From Candidatus Methylobacter oryzae (GTDB lineage: Bacteria; Pseudomonadota; Gammaproteobacteria; Methylococcales; Methylomonadaceae), in assembly GCA_945861405.1 (NCBI GenBank), contig CAMAUL010000010.1, positions 1 to 61,933 of the forward strand: a stretch of 61,933 nt of DNA, read 5' to 3'. Both the position numbers and the translations under genes were made by a program. Positions 42,378 through 50,615 of this stretch are shown here, piece by piece (position 1 is the stretch's first letter; every line of letters begins with the position of its first letter). Below the pieces are notes generated by a model, which searched no databases, had not been told where the DNA came from, and worked only from the letters and a program-made list of their open reading frames with translations.

Positions 42378-43568
42378 TTATTTAAGCACTTCCATCTGTA
42401 CTCTGCGGTTGTTGGCACGACCTTCTTCAGTTTCATTGGTGTCGATAGGTTGGGTCAAACCGTAGCCTCGGGCGGTTAATGTTTTCTTTGCAGGGGTGTT
42501 TCGGGTTAAATAGTCTTTAACAGCCTTTGCACGGCGCTCGGATAATCTTTGGTTGTAAGCTGCTGTGCCGGTGCTGCTGGTGTGGCCTTGCACTTCAATG
42601 TGTACGCCGGGATTGTCTTTGATGACGGTAACTGCATTATCGAGTTCATGATAAAACTGGGGTTTGATGTTGCTTTTATCGTTGTCAAATTTAACATCGA
42701 CAATCCAGCAGCCGAATTGATTAACGTGAGCGCCTTTTGGGGTGATCTGGCATTTATCTTTGCAGTTGTCGATGCCGTCGACATCACCATCCAGCGTCGA
42801 GCAATCGGCAACCGGGGGTGGTGTGTTACCTTTTAAGAAAATGCTTTGCACAAATTTGGCCATGCCGACGGTGCTGGAAATTCGTTCAGCCGTGGTGCCA
42901 AAGCCGCAACCGGTAATGTCTGCAAGCTGGTTTAACGTGGCTTGTCCGTATAAATCCTGTTCATTGCCGACCCAGACTGTATAAACGCATAATTTGTCGC
43001 CATACCGTTGTTTCAGGGATTTAACTGCGGGGACAGGGTCAGTGTCCACTTCTCCATCGCTGAGAATTAAAACGGCGATGTTGCCGGTCGTGGCTGATAA
43101 GTCTTTGGTTGTTTCCTCGATTCCGCTATCCAATGGTGTGCCGCCGCTTGCGCAGGTCAGTGTGTCTATGCCGCTGCCGAAAGCTGATTTCGAGTAGGGG
43201 CTCGGCGCTTGGTTAAGCCGGGTAAAGCTCCAGCCCAGACAAGATCCAAAACCAAAGCTACGAATGCTTGATGTCAGCTTTAGATCAGGGATAGTCAGGT
43301 TTATTCGGTTCAGGATTTCTTTTTCAACAGCTAGTTTGTTAGGACTGGGTTGGGCTGGGTAGCCTGCGCCGAGATAATCTTCGTCCATTGATAATGAGGA
43401 ATCATTAAGGACAAAGAAGTTATCGGCTTTTTGTACATATTGTCCTGAAGATACTAAATCGTTTAGGTTTTTGGCGTGAAATATGTCGAAAGTGCTTAAC
43501 GGTTGCGAGGCGCAACCGGATATAAGGGCGCTTACAATAGCTGCCGTAATGATGAGTGTTTTTTTCAT
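42378..43568 (-). CDS. VWA-domain OmpA-family lipoprotein
   Basis: The 396-residue product has a lipoprotein signal (MKKTLIITAAIVSALISGC), a von Willebrand A-like domain (FFVLNDSSLSMDEDYLG, AVLILSDGEVDTDP), a calcium-type acidic stretch (CSTLDGDVDGIDNCKDKC, thrombospondin type-3 like), and a C-terminal OmpA domain (HIEVQGHTSSTGTAAYNQRL ... ERRAKAVKDYL) that binds peptidoglycan. It would link the outer membrane to the cell wall. ATG 43568 gives a clean signal; a frame from 43607 adds 13 residues. Single gene. Confidence 0.85.
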   Translation of the reverse strand: MKKTLIITAAIVSALISGCASQPLSTFDIFHAKNLNDLVSSGQYVQKADNFFVLNDSSLSMDEDYLGAGYPAQPSPNKLAVEKEILNRINLTIPDLKLTSSIRSFGFGSCLGWSFTRLNQAPSPYSKSAFGSGIDTLTCASGGTPLDSGIEETTKDLSATTGNIAVLILSDGEVDTDPVPAVKSLKQRYGDKLCVYTVWVGNEQDLYGQATLNQLADITGCGFGTTAERISSTVGMAKFVQSIFLKGNTPPPVADCSTLDGDVDGIDNCKDKCQITPKGAHVNQFGCWIVDVKFDNDKSNIKPQFYHELDNAVTVIKDNPGVHIEVQGHTSSTGTAAYNQRLSERRAKAVKDYLTRNTPAKKTLTARGYGLTQPIDTNETEEGRANNRRVQMEVLK

Positions 43569-43858
43569 GAAATTCTCCCAGTTAACAAGTCGTTTAAGAT
43601 AACGCAATGTTATTCAGTAGCCGTCGTGTTGATTCTAGTATCGTCTTAAATTTGAAATAGATAATCCTAAAATAATCAGTTGGGATGTTAATAACGGCCC
43701 CATAGTATAAGAAACAGGATGGTTATAAAATTAGTGGAAACACTTATGGAAAAACTTAGCATCGATTACATCTTAACTTTAGGATTGGCTGTGATAAACG
43801 ATGTTAAAATAGCCGCCAAGCAAATCTCGACAGAATCTTACTAACCAAACACTATCAA

Positions 43859-45262
43859 ATGACTATAAAAACACGTTTTGCCCCGAGTCCAACGGGTTAT
43901 CTGCATGTGGGCGGCGCCCGCACCGCTTTGTTTTCCTGGCTTTATGCGCGTAAGCATGGCGGGAAGTTTATTTTAAGGATTGAGGATACCGATCTGGAAC
44001 GATCCACGCAGGAATCGGTCGATGCCATTTTGGAAGGCATGACTTGGCTGGGGCTGGAATACGACGAAGGCCCGTTTTACCAAACCCACCATTTCGACCG
44101 CTATAAAGAGATTATCCAGCAGTTGCTCGACCAGGGCGACGCCTATTATTGCTATTGCAGCAAAGACGAGCTGGAACAGCTGCGCACCGAGCAAATGGCT
44201 AACAAGGAAAAGCCGCGTTATAACGGCAAGTGCCGGGATTTGGCGGAGCCGAAAGGCGACCGGGAGGCGGTGATCCGCTTTAAGAATCCGGTAGACGGCG
44301 CAGTCACGATACCCGACCTGATTAAGGGCGACATCGTGGTCGCCAATAAAGAGCTGGATGATTTGATTATCGCCCGTGGCGACGGCACGCCGACCTACAA
44401 CTTGACAGTGGTGGTTGACGATATGGATATGAAAGTCACCCATGTCATTCGCGGCGACGACCATATCAACAACACGCCCAGGCAGATGAATATCCTCAAA
44501 GCCTTAGGCGCTACACTGCCCAAATACGCGCATCTGCCGATGATACTGGGGCCGGACGGTGCGAGGTTGTCTAAACGCCACGGTGCGGTCAGCGTGATGC
44601 AGTTTCGCGATGACGGCTATTTGCCCGATGCCTTGCTGAATTACCTGGTGCGGCTGGGCTGGTCGCATGGCGATCAGGAGATTTTTACCATAGATGAAAT
44701 GGTCGAGCATTTTGACTTGGAAAATGTCAATGTGTCGGCGTCTGCATTCAACACCGAAAAGCTGTTATGGCTGAACCATCAGTACATCATGAACAGCGAT
44801 CCGGCTCATGTGGCGCGCCATCTAAGCTGGCACATGGGTGAGCTGGGCATCGATCCTACCGAAGGCCCGAGTCTGGTCGAGATGGTCAAGGCGCAACGGG
44901 AACGCTGCAAGACGCTGGTTGAAATAGCCGCTGCCAGCGTGTATTTCTATAAGGATTTTGAAGCCTATGACGAAAAAGCCGCCAAAAAGAATTTCACCCC
45001 CGGTTCGGATCAGGTTTTGGCGAGGCTGCATGATGAATTTGCGGCGGTGAGCGAATGGAATGGTGAGGCCTTGCACCAGATTGTAGTGAATCTGGCCGAA
45101 ACCCTGGCGCTGGGTCTGGGCAAGGTGGCTCAGCCGTTGCGTGTTGCTGTTTGCGGCTCGGCGGTTTCTCCTGCAATCGATATAACCTTGTCATTGCTGG
45201 GCAAAGAAAAAACCTTAGCCAGGATTCAGCGTGCCATAAGCCATATAAAAAATTCAAATTAG
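43859..45262 (+). CDS. gltX: Glutamyl-tRNA synthetase
   Basis: The 467-residue class I synthetase charges tRNA-Glu. It has the HIGH-like signature [19 protein letters not shown] at the N-terminus and the KMSKS-like LSKRH (near residue 240), followed by the anticodon-binding helical domain. Length is standard. Notably, it lies directly upstream of its own two tRNA-Glu substrates, with tRNA-Ala between. Confidence 0.97.
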   Translation: MTIKTRFAPSPTGYLHVGGARTALFSWLYARKHGGKFILRIEDTDLERSTQESVDAILEGMTWLGLEYDEGPFYQTHHFDRYKEIIQQLLDQGDAYYCYCSKDELEQLRTEQMANKEKPRYNGKCRDLAEPKGDREAVIRFKNPVDGAVTIPDLIKGDIVVANKELDDLIIARGDGTPTYNLTVVVDDMDMKVTHVIRGDDHINNTPRQMNILKALGATLPKYAHLPMILGPDGARLSKRHGAVSVMQFRDDGYLPDALLNYLVRLGWSHGDQEIFTIDEMVEHFDLENVNVSASAFNTEKLLWLNHQYIMNSDPAHVARHLSWHMGELGIDPTEGPSLVEMVKAQRERCKTLVEIAAASVYFYKDFEAYDEKAAKKNFTPGSDQVLARLHDEFAAVSEWNGEALHQIVVNLAETLALGLGKVAQPLRVAVCGSAVSPAIDITLSLLGKEKTLARIQRAISHIKNSN

Positions 45263-45264
45263 TC

Positions 45265-45293
45265 TTGGCCTCGATAGCTTATTGCTGTAGAAT
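45265..45293 (+). promoter_or_regulatory. Promoter of the tRNA cluster
   Basis: TTGGCC (45265-45270) and TAGAAT (45288-45293) are 17 bases apart and end 17 bases before tRNA-Ala. Confidence 0.6.
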
Positions 45294-45309
45294 GCGCGTT
45301 CTCAACTTA

Positions 45310-45385
45310 GGGGCCATAGCTCAATTGGGAGAGCGCAACACTGGCAGTGTTGAGGTCAGCGGTTCGATCCCGCTTGGCTCCACCA
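45310..45385 (+). tRNA. tRNA-Ala (anticodon GGC)
   Basis: The 76-base gene folds as a cloverleaf: acceptor GGGGCCA/TGGCTCC, anticodon stem CAACA/TGTTG with loop CTGGCAG, T-loop GGTTCGATCC, and an encoded CCA end. Confidence 0.95.
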
Positions 45386-45407
45386 AAAGTTGATTAAACC
45401 AGTTTTA

Positions 45408-45483
45408 GTCCCCATCGTCTAGTGGCCTAGGACACCGCCCTTTCACGGCGGTAACGGGGGTTCGAACCCCCCTGGGGACGCCA
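45408..45483 (+). tRNA. tRNA-Glu (anticodon TTC), copy 1
   Basis: The cloverleaf has acceptor GTCCCCA/TGGGGAC, anticodon stem CCGCC/GGCGG with loop CTTTCAC, T-loop GTTCGAAC and an encoded CCA. It is identical to the copy at 45562. Confidence 0.96.
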
Positions 45484-45490
45484 CTATACT

Positions 45491-45517
45491 AAGGCCTATG
45501 TCTATAGGCCTTTTTTT
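45491..45517 (+). terminator. Intrinsic terminator after tRNA-Glu copy 1
   Basis: AGGCCTAT and ATAGGCCT form an eight-base-pair stem followed by seven T residues. Confidence 0.8.
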
Positions 45518-45561
45518 ATGGTAGTTGAATTTGTTGTACAGGCTTGACTAAACCAGTTTTA

Positions 45562-45637
45562 GTCCCCATCGTCTAGTGGCCTAGGACACCGCCCTTTCAC
45601 GGCGGTAACGGGGGTTCGAACCCCCCTGGGGACGCCA
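45562..45637 (+). tRNA. tRNA-Glu (anticodon TTC), copy 2
   Basis: Identical in sequence to the copy at 45408-45483, 154 bases downstream. About 12 bases before each tRNA (AAACCAGTTTTA) are also identical, which indicates a recent tandem duplication. Confidence 0.96.
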
Positions 45638-45644
45638 TTAATTG

Positions 45645-45676
45645 AAAGGGTTATCATTGTGATAACCCTTTTTTTT
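45645..45676 (+). terminator. Intrinsic terminator after tRNA-Glu copy 2
   Basis: AAAGGGTTATCA pairs with TGATAACCCTTT around a TTG loop, followed by a T run. Confidence 0.85.
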
Positions 45677-45818
45677 GTCTGTCGGTTTTGTTTGGCATCG
45701 GACAATCCTTATCAAAAACGGTAATTTTTTATATTATTGTCATTTTAATCTGTTATAAGAAATAGGTGCTCCGCTTGTAAACTCCACCCGTTACAATACG
45801 CAATCCGGATTAAAAAAC

Positions 45819-47435
45819 ATGATGAAAATTCTAATGAAGAAAAGCTGGGCTTATTGCCTGATTAGCGTGGCGTTGCTTAGCTGTACTGCGGCAGACAGCG
45901 TCAAGCCCGAGACCGCCAAGGTCAAAAACGTGATCATGATTATCGGCGACGGCATGGGGCCGCAGCAGGTCGGCTTGTTGCTGTCTTATGCCAGACAGGC
46001 CCCGCACAGCGTTATCGCTAGCCGCACCACCGCGTTAGACCGGATGATGGAGCAGGGCCGACTGGGCATTTCGATGACCTACACCGCCGATACGCTGGTG
46101 ACCGATTCAGCCGCATCGGCAACGCAGTTGGCAACCGGAAAATTTGCCGGTGCGGAAATGCTGGGCCTGGATAAAGACGGCAATCCTCAGGAAAATATTA
46201 TCGAAAAAGCCCGGCGCATGGGTAAAGCGACCGGTTTGGTTTCGGATACGCGCATTACCCATGCAACCCCCGCTGCCTTTGCCGCACACCAGACGCATCG
46301 CAGCCAGGAAAACAGCATCCCGGAAGACTTGCTGGCAACCGGGGCGGATGTGATGTTCTCGGGCGGCTTAAGCTTTTGGTTGCCCGAGCAGGCCAACGAC
46401 AAAAACTCTGCGCTGCACCGGCAACTGGCGCAGATGACCGGCAACAGTATTGAGATCAAGTCATCGCGCAAGGACGCCAAAAACCTGTTAACTGTAGCTG
46501 CTGAGCAACAAGGCTACGCGCTGGCGTTCAACAAGGCGCAACTGCAACAGGCTACCGGCAAAACGCTGGGCTTGTTTGCCGAGTCCGGCATGGCAAACGG
46601 CATTGTTGAAACCAAAAATCGTGATAATGTTTTGCATACTCAGCCGACGTTAAAGGAAATGTCGGAACAAGCCTTGGAGATTTTAGGCCGCAACGAGCAG
46701 GGCTTTTTCCTGATGATCGAATCCGGGCAAATCGATTGGGCCGCGCACCGCAATGATACCGGCCTGCTGTTACATGAAATGCTGCGTTTCAACGACACCT
46801 TGAATGCGGTGCTGGATTGGGCTGAAAACCGGCAGGACACTCTGATCATAGTCACCGCCGACCATGAAACCGGCGGCTTCGGCTTTAGCTATTCCGGCGT
46901 AGACATCCCCAAGCCGCACAGCCTGCCGGGAGTTGCATTTGCAGGAGGGGCATTGTTCCAGCCCAACTTTAATTTCGGCAATCCCGATGTATTGGACAAA
47001 ATTTACGCGCAACAACTGAGCTATCACGATATTTTTAGCCAGCTTGATAAGCTGCCTAAAGACCAGCAGACACCGTTAAAACTGACCGAACTGGTTAACC
47101 GCTACACGGAATTTAAGATTACCGAGGCGCAAGCGGTAAAAATCCTGGCAACCGAAGCTAACCCGTTGTATCGGGCAGGGCATATGTCGTTGGGCGAGAA
47201 AACAGTACCCAAAATGGAAGTCAACGGTGCGTTCTTCGTTTATCAAAAAGAGAACCGCGAGAACCTGCTGGCTCAGGCCGTTTCCGCCAGCCAGCAGGTA
47301 GTCTGGGCGACCGGAACCCACACCAGCACCCCGGTGTTCGTGTTTGTAAAGGGCGAGGAGCAAACCATGCAGCCCTTTGCCAAAATCCTGCACCATACCC
47401 AGTTGGGCCGGTTGGCGATTGATGCCTTGCAGTGA
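45819..47435 (+). CDS. Alkaline phosphatase (PhoA superfamily), exported lipoprotein
   Basis: The 538-residue enzyme frees phosphate from organic esters outside the cytoplasm. The N-terminus is a lipoprotein signal (LISVALLSC). Active-site motifs are present: metal-binding IIGDGMGPQQVG, the nucleophile Ser97 in TDSAAS, and the later zinc ligands in IESGQIDWAAHRND, TADHETGGFG and GTHTSTPVFVF. ATG 45834 is another possible start. No pho box or partner gene is evident. Confidence 0.93.
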   Translation: MMKILMKKSWAYCLISVALLSCTAADSVKPETAKVKNVIMIIGDGMGPQQVGLLLSYARQAPHSVIASRTTALDRMMEQGRLGISMTYTADTLVTDSAASATQLATGKFAGAEMLGLDKDGNPQENIIEKARRMGKATGLVSDTRITHATPAAFAAHQTHRSQENSIPEDLLATGADVMFSGGLSFWLPEQANDKNSALHRQLAQMTGNSIEIKSSRKDAKNLLTVAAEQQGYALAFNKAQLQQATGKTLGLFAESGMANGIVETKNRDNVLHTQPTLKEMSEQALEILGRNEQGFFLMIESGQIDWAAHRNDTGLLLHEMLRFNDTLNAVLDWAENRQDTLIIVTADHETGGFGFSYSGVDIPKPHSLPGVAFAGGALFQPNFNFGNPDVLDKIYAQQLSYHDIFSQLDKLPKDQQTPLKLTELVNRYTEFKITEAQAVKILATEANPLYRAGHMSLGEKTVPKMEVNGAFFVYQKENRENLLAQAVSASQQVVWATGTHTSTPVFVFVKGEEQTMQPFAKILHHTQLGRLAIDALQ

Positions 47436-47462
47436 ATGCAGCATTTTAAAAAAGGCGATTTA

Positions 47463-47576
47463 TCCACGAAAAGCACGAAAGACACGAAATAATTATTGGT
47501 AGTCCTCAATATTTGGGGGAATGTCTACAGCAGAATCTCTTTGAGTATTTTCGTGCTTTTTGTGTTTTTCGTGGAC
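47463..47576. repeat. CCACGAAAAGCACGAAAG-type imperfect inverted repeat
   Basis: The left arm begins TCCACGAAAAGCACGAAAGA and the right arm is its imperfect complement, ending TTTTTCGTGGA. No gene is seen within it. A further small hairpin, AACCCCTTGA/TCAAGGGTT, lies at 47637-47663. Confidence 0.6.
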
Positions 47577-47670
47577 GGTTTGGTTTTTGAATGATCATTA
47601 CGATGTCATCATATTTTAATGTGGCTGGCTCAGAATAACCCCTTGAATCATTTATCAAGGGTTAACTGCC

Positions 47671-47793
47671 ATGAACAAATTCACACTGAACAATCTCAAC
47701 ATAGTGACAGCATCATTGGCTATGTCAGTTTTGGCTTTAGTTGTAACCTGGGGCGTTGAGCTATTGGTTAAGGAGCTGTTTCGCTTGGGGTAA
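47671..47793 (+). CDS. Possible 40-residue membrane peptide
   Basis: ATG 47671 opens a 40-codon frame encoding one hydrophobic helix (IVTASLAMSVLALVVTWGVELLV) and a basic C-terminus (KELFRLG). It follows a hairpin and is followed at once by a GGTGCGC-type palindrome. No homology is known to me. Confidence 0.4.
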   Translation: MNKFTLNNLNIVTASLAMSVLALVVTWGVELLVKELFRLG

Positions 47794-47810
47794 GGTGCGC
47801 ATCGCGCACC
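47794..47810. repeat. GGTGCGCATCGCGCACC palindromic repeat
   Basis: A near copy of the repeat at 5883-5900; it directly follows the stop of the small membrane ORF and could terminate it. Confidence 0.6.
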
Positions 47811-47899
47811 CATATATCTGGACTCAACAATTCAAGCGCAATTATCTAAAATTATATATAATGCAAGCATAAATTCTTAGTCACTACCGGACTTTTATC

Positions 47900-48223
47900 A
47901 TGGCATTAAAATTTTATGACAGTCCATTTCACGTTAATCACGATGCGGAAACGGCAAGCAAAATGGTCATGAAAATGGATTTATCCATTATGCTCAGCCG
48001 CTTAATCGAAAGCAAACAATGGACGCAGGTGCAGGCGGCGGAACAGCTCGGGGTCAAACAATCGCGCATATCCGATTTGGTGAACGCCAAAATTGAAAAA
48101 TTCACCATTGATGCGCTGTTCGATATGCTCGATAAGTTCGGCTTTCAAGTAAACTGGACTATGCCGTCATTACAAAAAGCCACCATGGTTATAAAAGCCC
48201 CCTACGGCCATAGAATTATTTAA
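47900..48223 (+). CDS. HigA-like HTH transcriptional regulator (solitary)
   Basis: The 107-residue protein has a helix-turn-helix of the XRE/HTH_37 type (WTQVQAAEQLGVKQSRISDLVNAKIEKFTIDALFDMLDKFG), as in HigA antitoxins of toxin-antitoxin pairs. No HigB-type toxin reading frame lies upstream or downstream. It could be an orphan antitoxin or an independent regulator. Confidence 0.8.
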   Translation: MALKFYDSPFHVNHDAETASKMVMKMDLSIMLSRLIESKQWTQVQAAEQLGVKQSRISDLVNAKIEKFTIDALFDMLDKFGFQVNWTMPSLQKATMVIKAPYGHRII

Positions 48224-48246
48224 ACCGGGTCAAAACCGGCAATAAC

Positions 48247-49200
48247 TCACAACCACCCTTTCCGCTTAAAAAACCAATAAGGCGCAATCCCCGACAGCAG
48301 CATTAAGCCCAGCGCGCTGGGATAACCCAGCTGCAAATTGAGTTCCGGCATGTGTTGGAAATTCATGCCGTAAATGCTGGCGACCAAGGTAGGGGGCAGA
48401 AAGACCACGGCGGCTATCGAAAAGATTTTTATAATCTTATTTTGGGCAATGTTGATAAAGCCTTGGGTCGAGTCCATCAGGAAGTTGATTTTATCGAACA
48501 GGAACGTGGTATGCGACATCAAGGTGTCCACGTCGCGCATGATCTCCCGCGCCGTTTCCTGCAACTCGGGGTGGTCGCGCAAATGCCGTTGCAGAAAGGA
48601 TATGGAGCGTTGCGTATCCATCAGGCATAGCCGAACTTTACCGTTGCTGTCTTCCAGTTTGGCCAGTTGATCGATGGCGTTTTCAAGGTCGGAGTCTATT
48701 TCTTCCAGCACCAGATAACTGACATCTTCCAGTTTGCGATGAATGTCTTCCAGCGCATCGGCGAGGTTTTCCACTTTTTGCTCGAAGATAAGCACCAGCA
48801 ATTCCTGCGGCGAATGCGCCGCTACCTGCCCATGCCGGGCGCGCATACGCAGCAGGCGAAAATCGGCTAGCGCACCTTCACGCAGAGTGATTAGTCGGTC
48901 GCTTTGCAAGATGAAGGCGACGGTCGCGGTGCTGTGCCGTCCTTCGCTTTGGGCCAGAAACAAGGAGCGCACGTGGACGCCGGTGTTGTCGGTAAAGTAA
49001 CGCGCGGAGGATTCGATTTCCTCCACATCATCCGATTCGGGCAGCGTGGTGCGCAGGAATGCTTGAAGCTGGGCGCGCTCATTGTCGCTGGGATCGTGAG
49101 CGTCGATCCAGGCGGCTTTGGCGACTGCTTGCTTGATCTGGTCTTCGGTCGGCGTTTGCTCTCTGAGCCGACCTTTGTCGAAATTGAATAGTCGTAACAT
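48247..49200 (-). CDS. corA: Magnesium/cobalt transporter CorA
   Basis: The 317-residue protein has a large cytoplasmic alpha/beta and coiled-coil domain and two C-terminal membrane helices, the first followed by the signature YGMNFQHMPELN (GMN motif of the ion pore). CorA forms a pentameric Mg2+ channel of the inner membrane. It lies 31 bases downstream of sixA on the same strand, so co-transcription is likely. Confidence 0.93.
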   Translation of the reverse strand: MLRLFNFDKGRLREQTPTEDQIKQAVAKAAWIDAHDPSDNERAQLQAFLRTTLPESDDVEEIESSARYFTDNTGVHVRSLFLAQSEGRHSTATVAFILQSDRLITLREGALADFRLLRMRARHGQVAAHSPQELLVLIFEQKVENLADALEDIHRKLEDVSYLVLEEIDSDLENAIDQLAKLEDSNGKVRLCLMDTQRSISFLQRHLRDHPELQETAREIMRDVDTLMSHTTFLFDKINFLMDSTQGFINIAQNKIIKIFSIAAVVFLPPTLVASIYGMNFQHMPELNLQLGYPSALGLMLLSGIAPYWFFKRKGWL

Positions 49201-49231
49201 TAGGAGTATTCCCGTTTTTTATACTTTATAT

Positions 49232-49741
49232 TTATTCAGGCAGGCTATCGGGGCGAATCAGCGTGACCAATTTGGCGCTGCCTTCGGCCAGTTCTGTCCA
49301 GTCGCCGTCAAAGGTGAGGTGGGCCAATGCGGCGGTAGGCAGGCATTTCCCGTTAGCCGATAACGGAATCGTATGGGGGGTTAATTTTAACAGCAAGTCT
49401 TCCAGGCCGGGGTTGTGGCCGACCAATAGTACGCGCCGTTGATGGCCGCCGGTTGTTAATAGGGCAAGCAAGGTCTGGGCGTCCGCTTCATAAATACGCG
49501 AGTCGCAGACTATAGCCGACTCGTCTATATCCAGTTGCCTGCAAACCCGCTGCGCAGTCTCCAAGGCCCGCGTCGCCGGAGAACTGAGTATGGTGTCGGG
49601 TATCAAGTGCTGTTCATATAACCAACGCCCGATTCGCTTGGCGGCGCGGCGTCCGCGTTTTTTCAAAGGGCGGGAAAAATCATCCATCTCAACCGACCAA
49701 TCCGACTTGGCATGACGTAATAATAAAAGTTCGTGTGTCAT
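49232..49741 (-). CDS. sixA: Phosphohistidine phosphatase SixA
   Basis: The 169-residue protein is a short histidine-phosphatase with the RHG-like motif LLRHAKSDW (catalytic His10) and the second His in VGHNPGLED. SixA removes phosphate from histidine of phosphotransfer proteins. It precedes corA on the same strand. Confidence 0.9.
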   Translation of the reverse strand: MTHELLLLRHAKSDWSVEMDDFSRPLKKRGRRAAKRIGRWLYEQHLIPDTILSSPATRALETAQRVCRQLDIDESAIVCDSRIYEADAQTLLALLTTGGHQRRVLLVGHNPGLEDLLLKLTPHTIPLSANGKCLPTAALAHLTFDGDWTELAEGSAKLVTLIRPDSLPE

Positions 49742-49997
49742 AAAATAGCTCTGCCAATCAGGGTGATGTCGGACATTTGTAGGCCTGCAATACTATACCA
49801 GCTTATCGTTACAAATTTATTACTCTAAAGTAAAAAAACAGCTGAAAGCTAGGCAATTTGAGCTATACGAGATTTTAGTGGGGCGAATCTGATCGGTGGT
49901 ACTACTTATTGATTGAAGGGATTGATTTCTCTATGCTACAAACGGTTATACAATATCAACTGGGTTTTTAAGTTAACTGATAACAATGAGGTGAGTC

Positions 49998-50264
49998 ATG
50001 TCTGTAAAAGAAGATTTTGAAAATTTATTGGATAAGTTGCAAGTAGAGCGCGATGAAATCAATTTAAAACTGCATCTGGCTTCGATGGAGGCCAAGCAGG
50101 AATTTGAAGAAGCTGAAAAACAATGGCACCGTTTGAAAATTAAAGCTGCCGAAATTGCGGATGAGTCGGTGGAGACTTCCGAGGAGTTTATAGCCAAGGC
50201 CAAGATAGTCGGCGAGGAACTTAAAGATGCTTACTACCGCATTGGCAAACGCTTGGCGGATTAG
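49998..50264 (+). CDS. Small coiled-coil hypothetical protein
   Basis: The 88-residue product is almost entirely charged helix (DFENLLDKLQVERDEINLKL, EAKQEFEEAEKQWHRLKIK) with heptad spacing, so a coiled coil is likely. A GAGGTGAG ribosome-binding site precedes ATG 49998. Function is not recognised. Confidence 0.75.
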   Translation: MSVKEDFENLLDKLQVERDEINLKLHLASMEAKQEFEEAEKQWHRLKIKAAEIADESVETSEEFIAKAKIVGEELKDAYYRIGKRLAD

Positions 50265-50277
50265 GCTTAAAATACGT

Positions 50278-50505
50278 CCTGATTAGCAAGGAACTTAAGC
50301 CAAACACCGTCATACCGGCAGGGATGCCGGTATCCAGTGCCAGGGATGGTAAATTGCCAATATATCGCTACGGCTGTGTTAGGTTCGATGCTAGGCTATA
50401 GCATCACATCCATGTGACTGGATTCGCTTCGCGCTCTAACGGATCCGGCATCCCTGCCAGAATGACGAACTTTTTGGTGTTGGCTTAAGTTCCTTGCTAA
50501 TCAGG
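50278..50505. repeat. 228-bp MITE-like element with 30-bp terminal inverted repeats
   Basis: The ends 50278-50308 and 50476-50505 (CCTGATTAGCAAGGAACTTA ... TAAGTTCCTTGCTAATCAGG) are complementary with one extra base. Inside lies a second palindromic layer (CCGGCAGGGATGCCGG, and GGATCCGGCATCCCTGCC). No coding capacity. It fills most of the 350-bp gap before the next gene. Confidence 0.8.
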
Positions 50506-50615
50506 AAGCACTCTCTTAATCAAGGAAGTGTGCTTGGGTTTTCTCGGGGACATATAAATCAGGGCTATGGGGAGTTCCTGTTAATATGTCCTCAAATTTG
50601 CAAGGAGAATAGGGT

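Noticed and set aside
47900-48223. Complete HigBA toxin-antitoxin system
   Set aside because: No HigB-like toxin frame is found on either side; only the HigA-like regulator is present.
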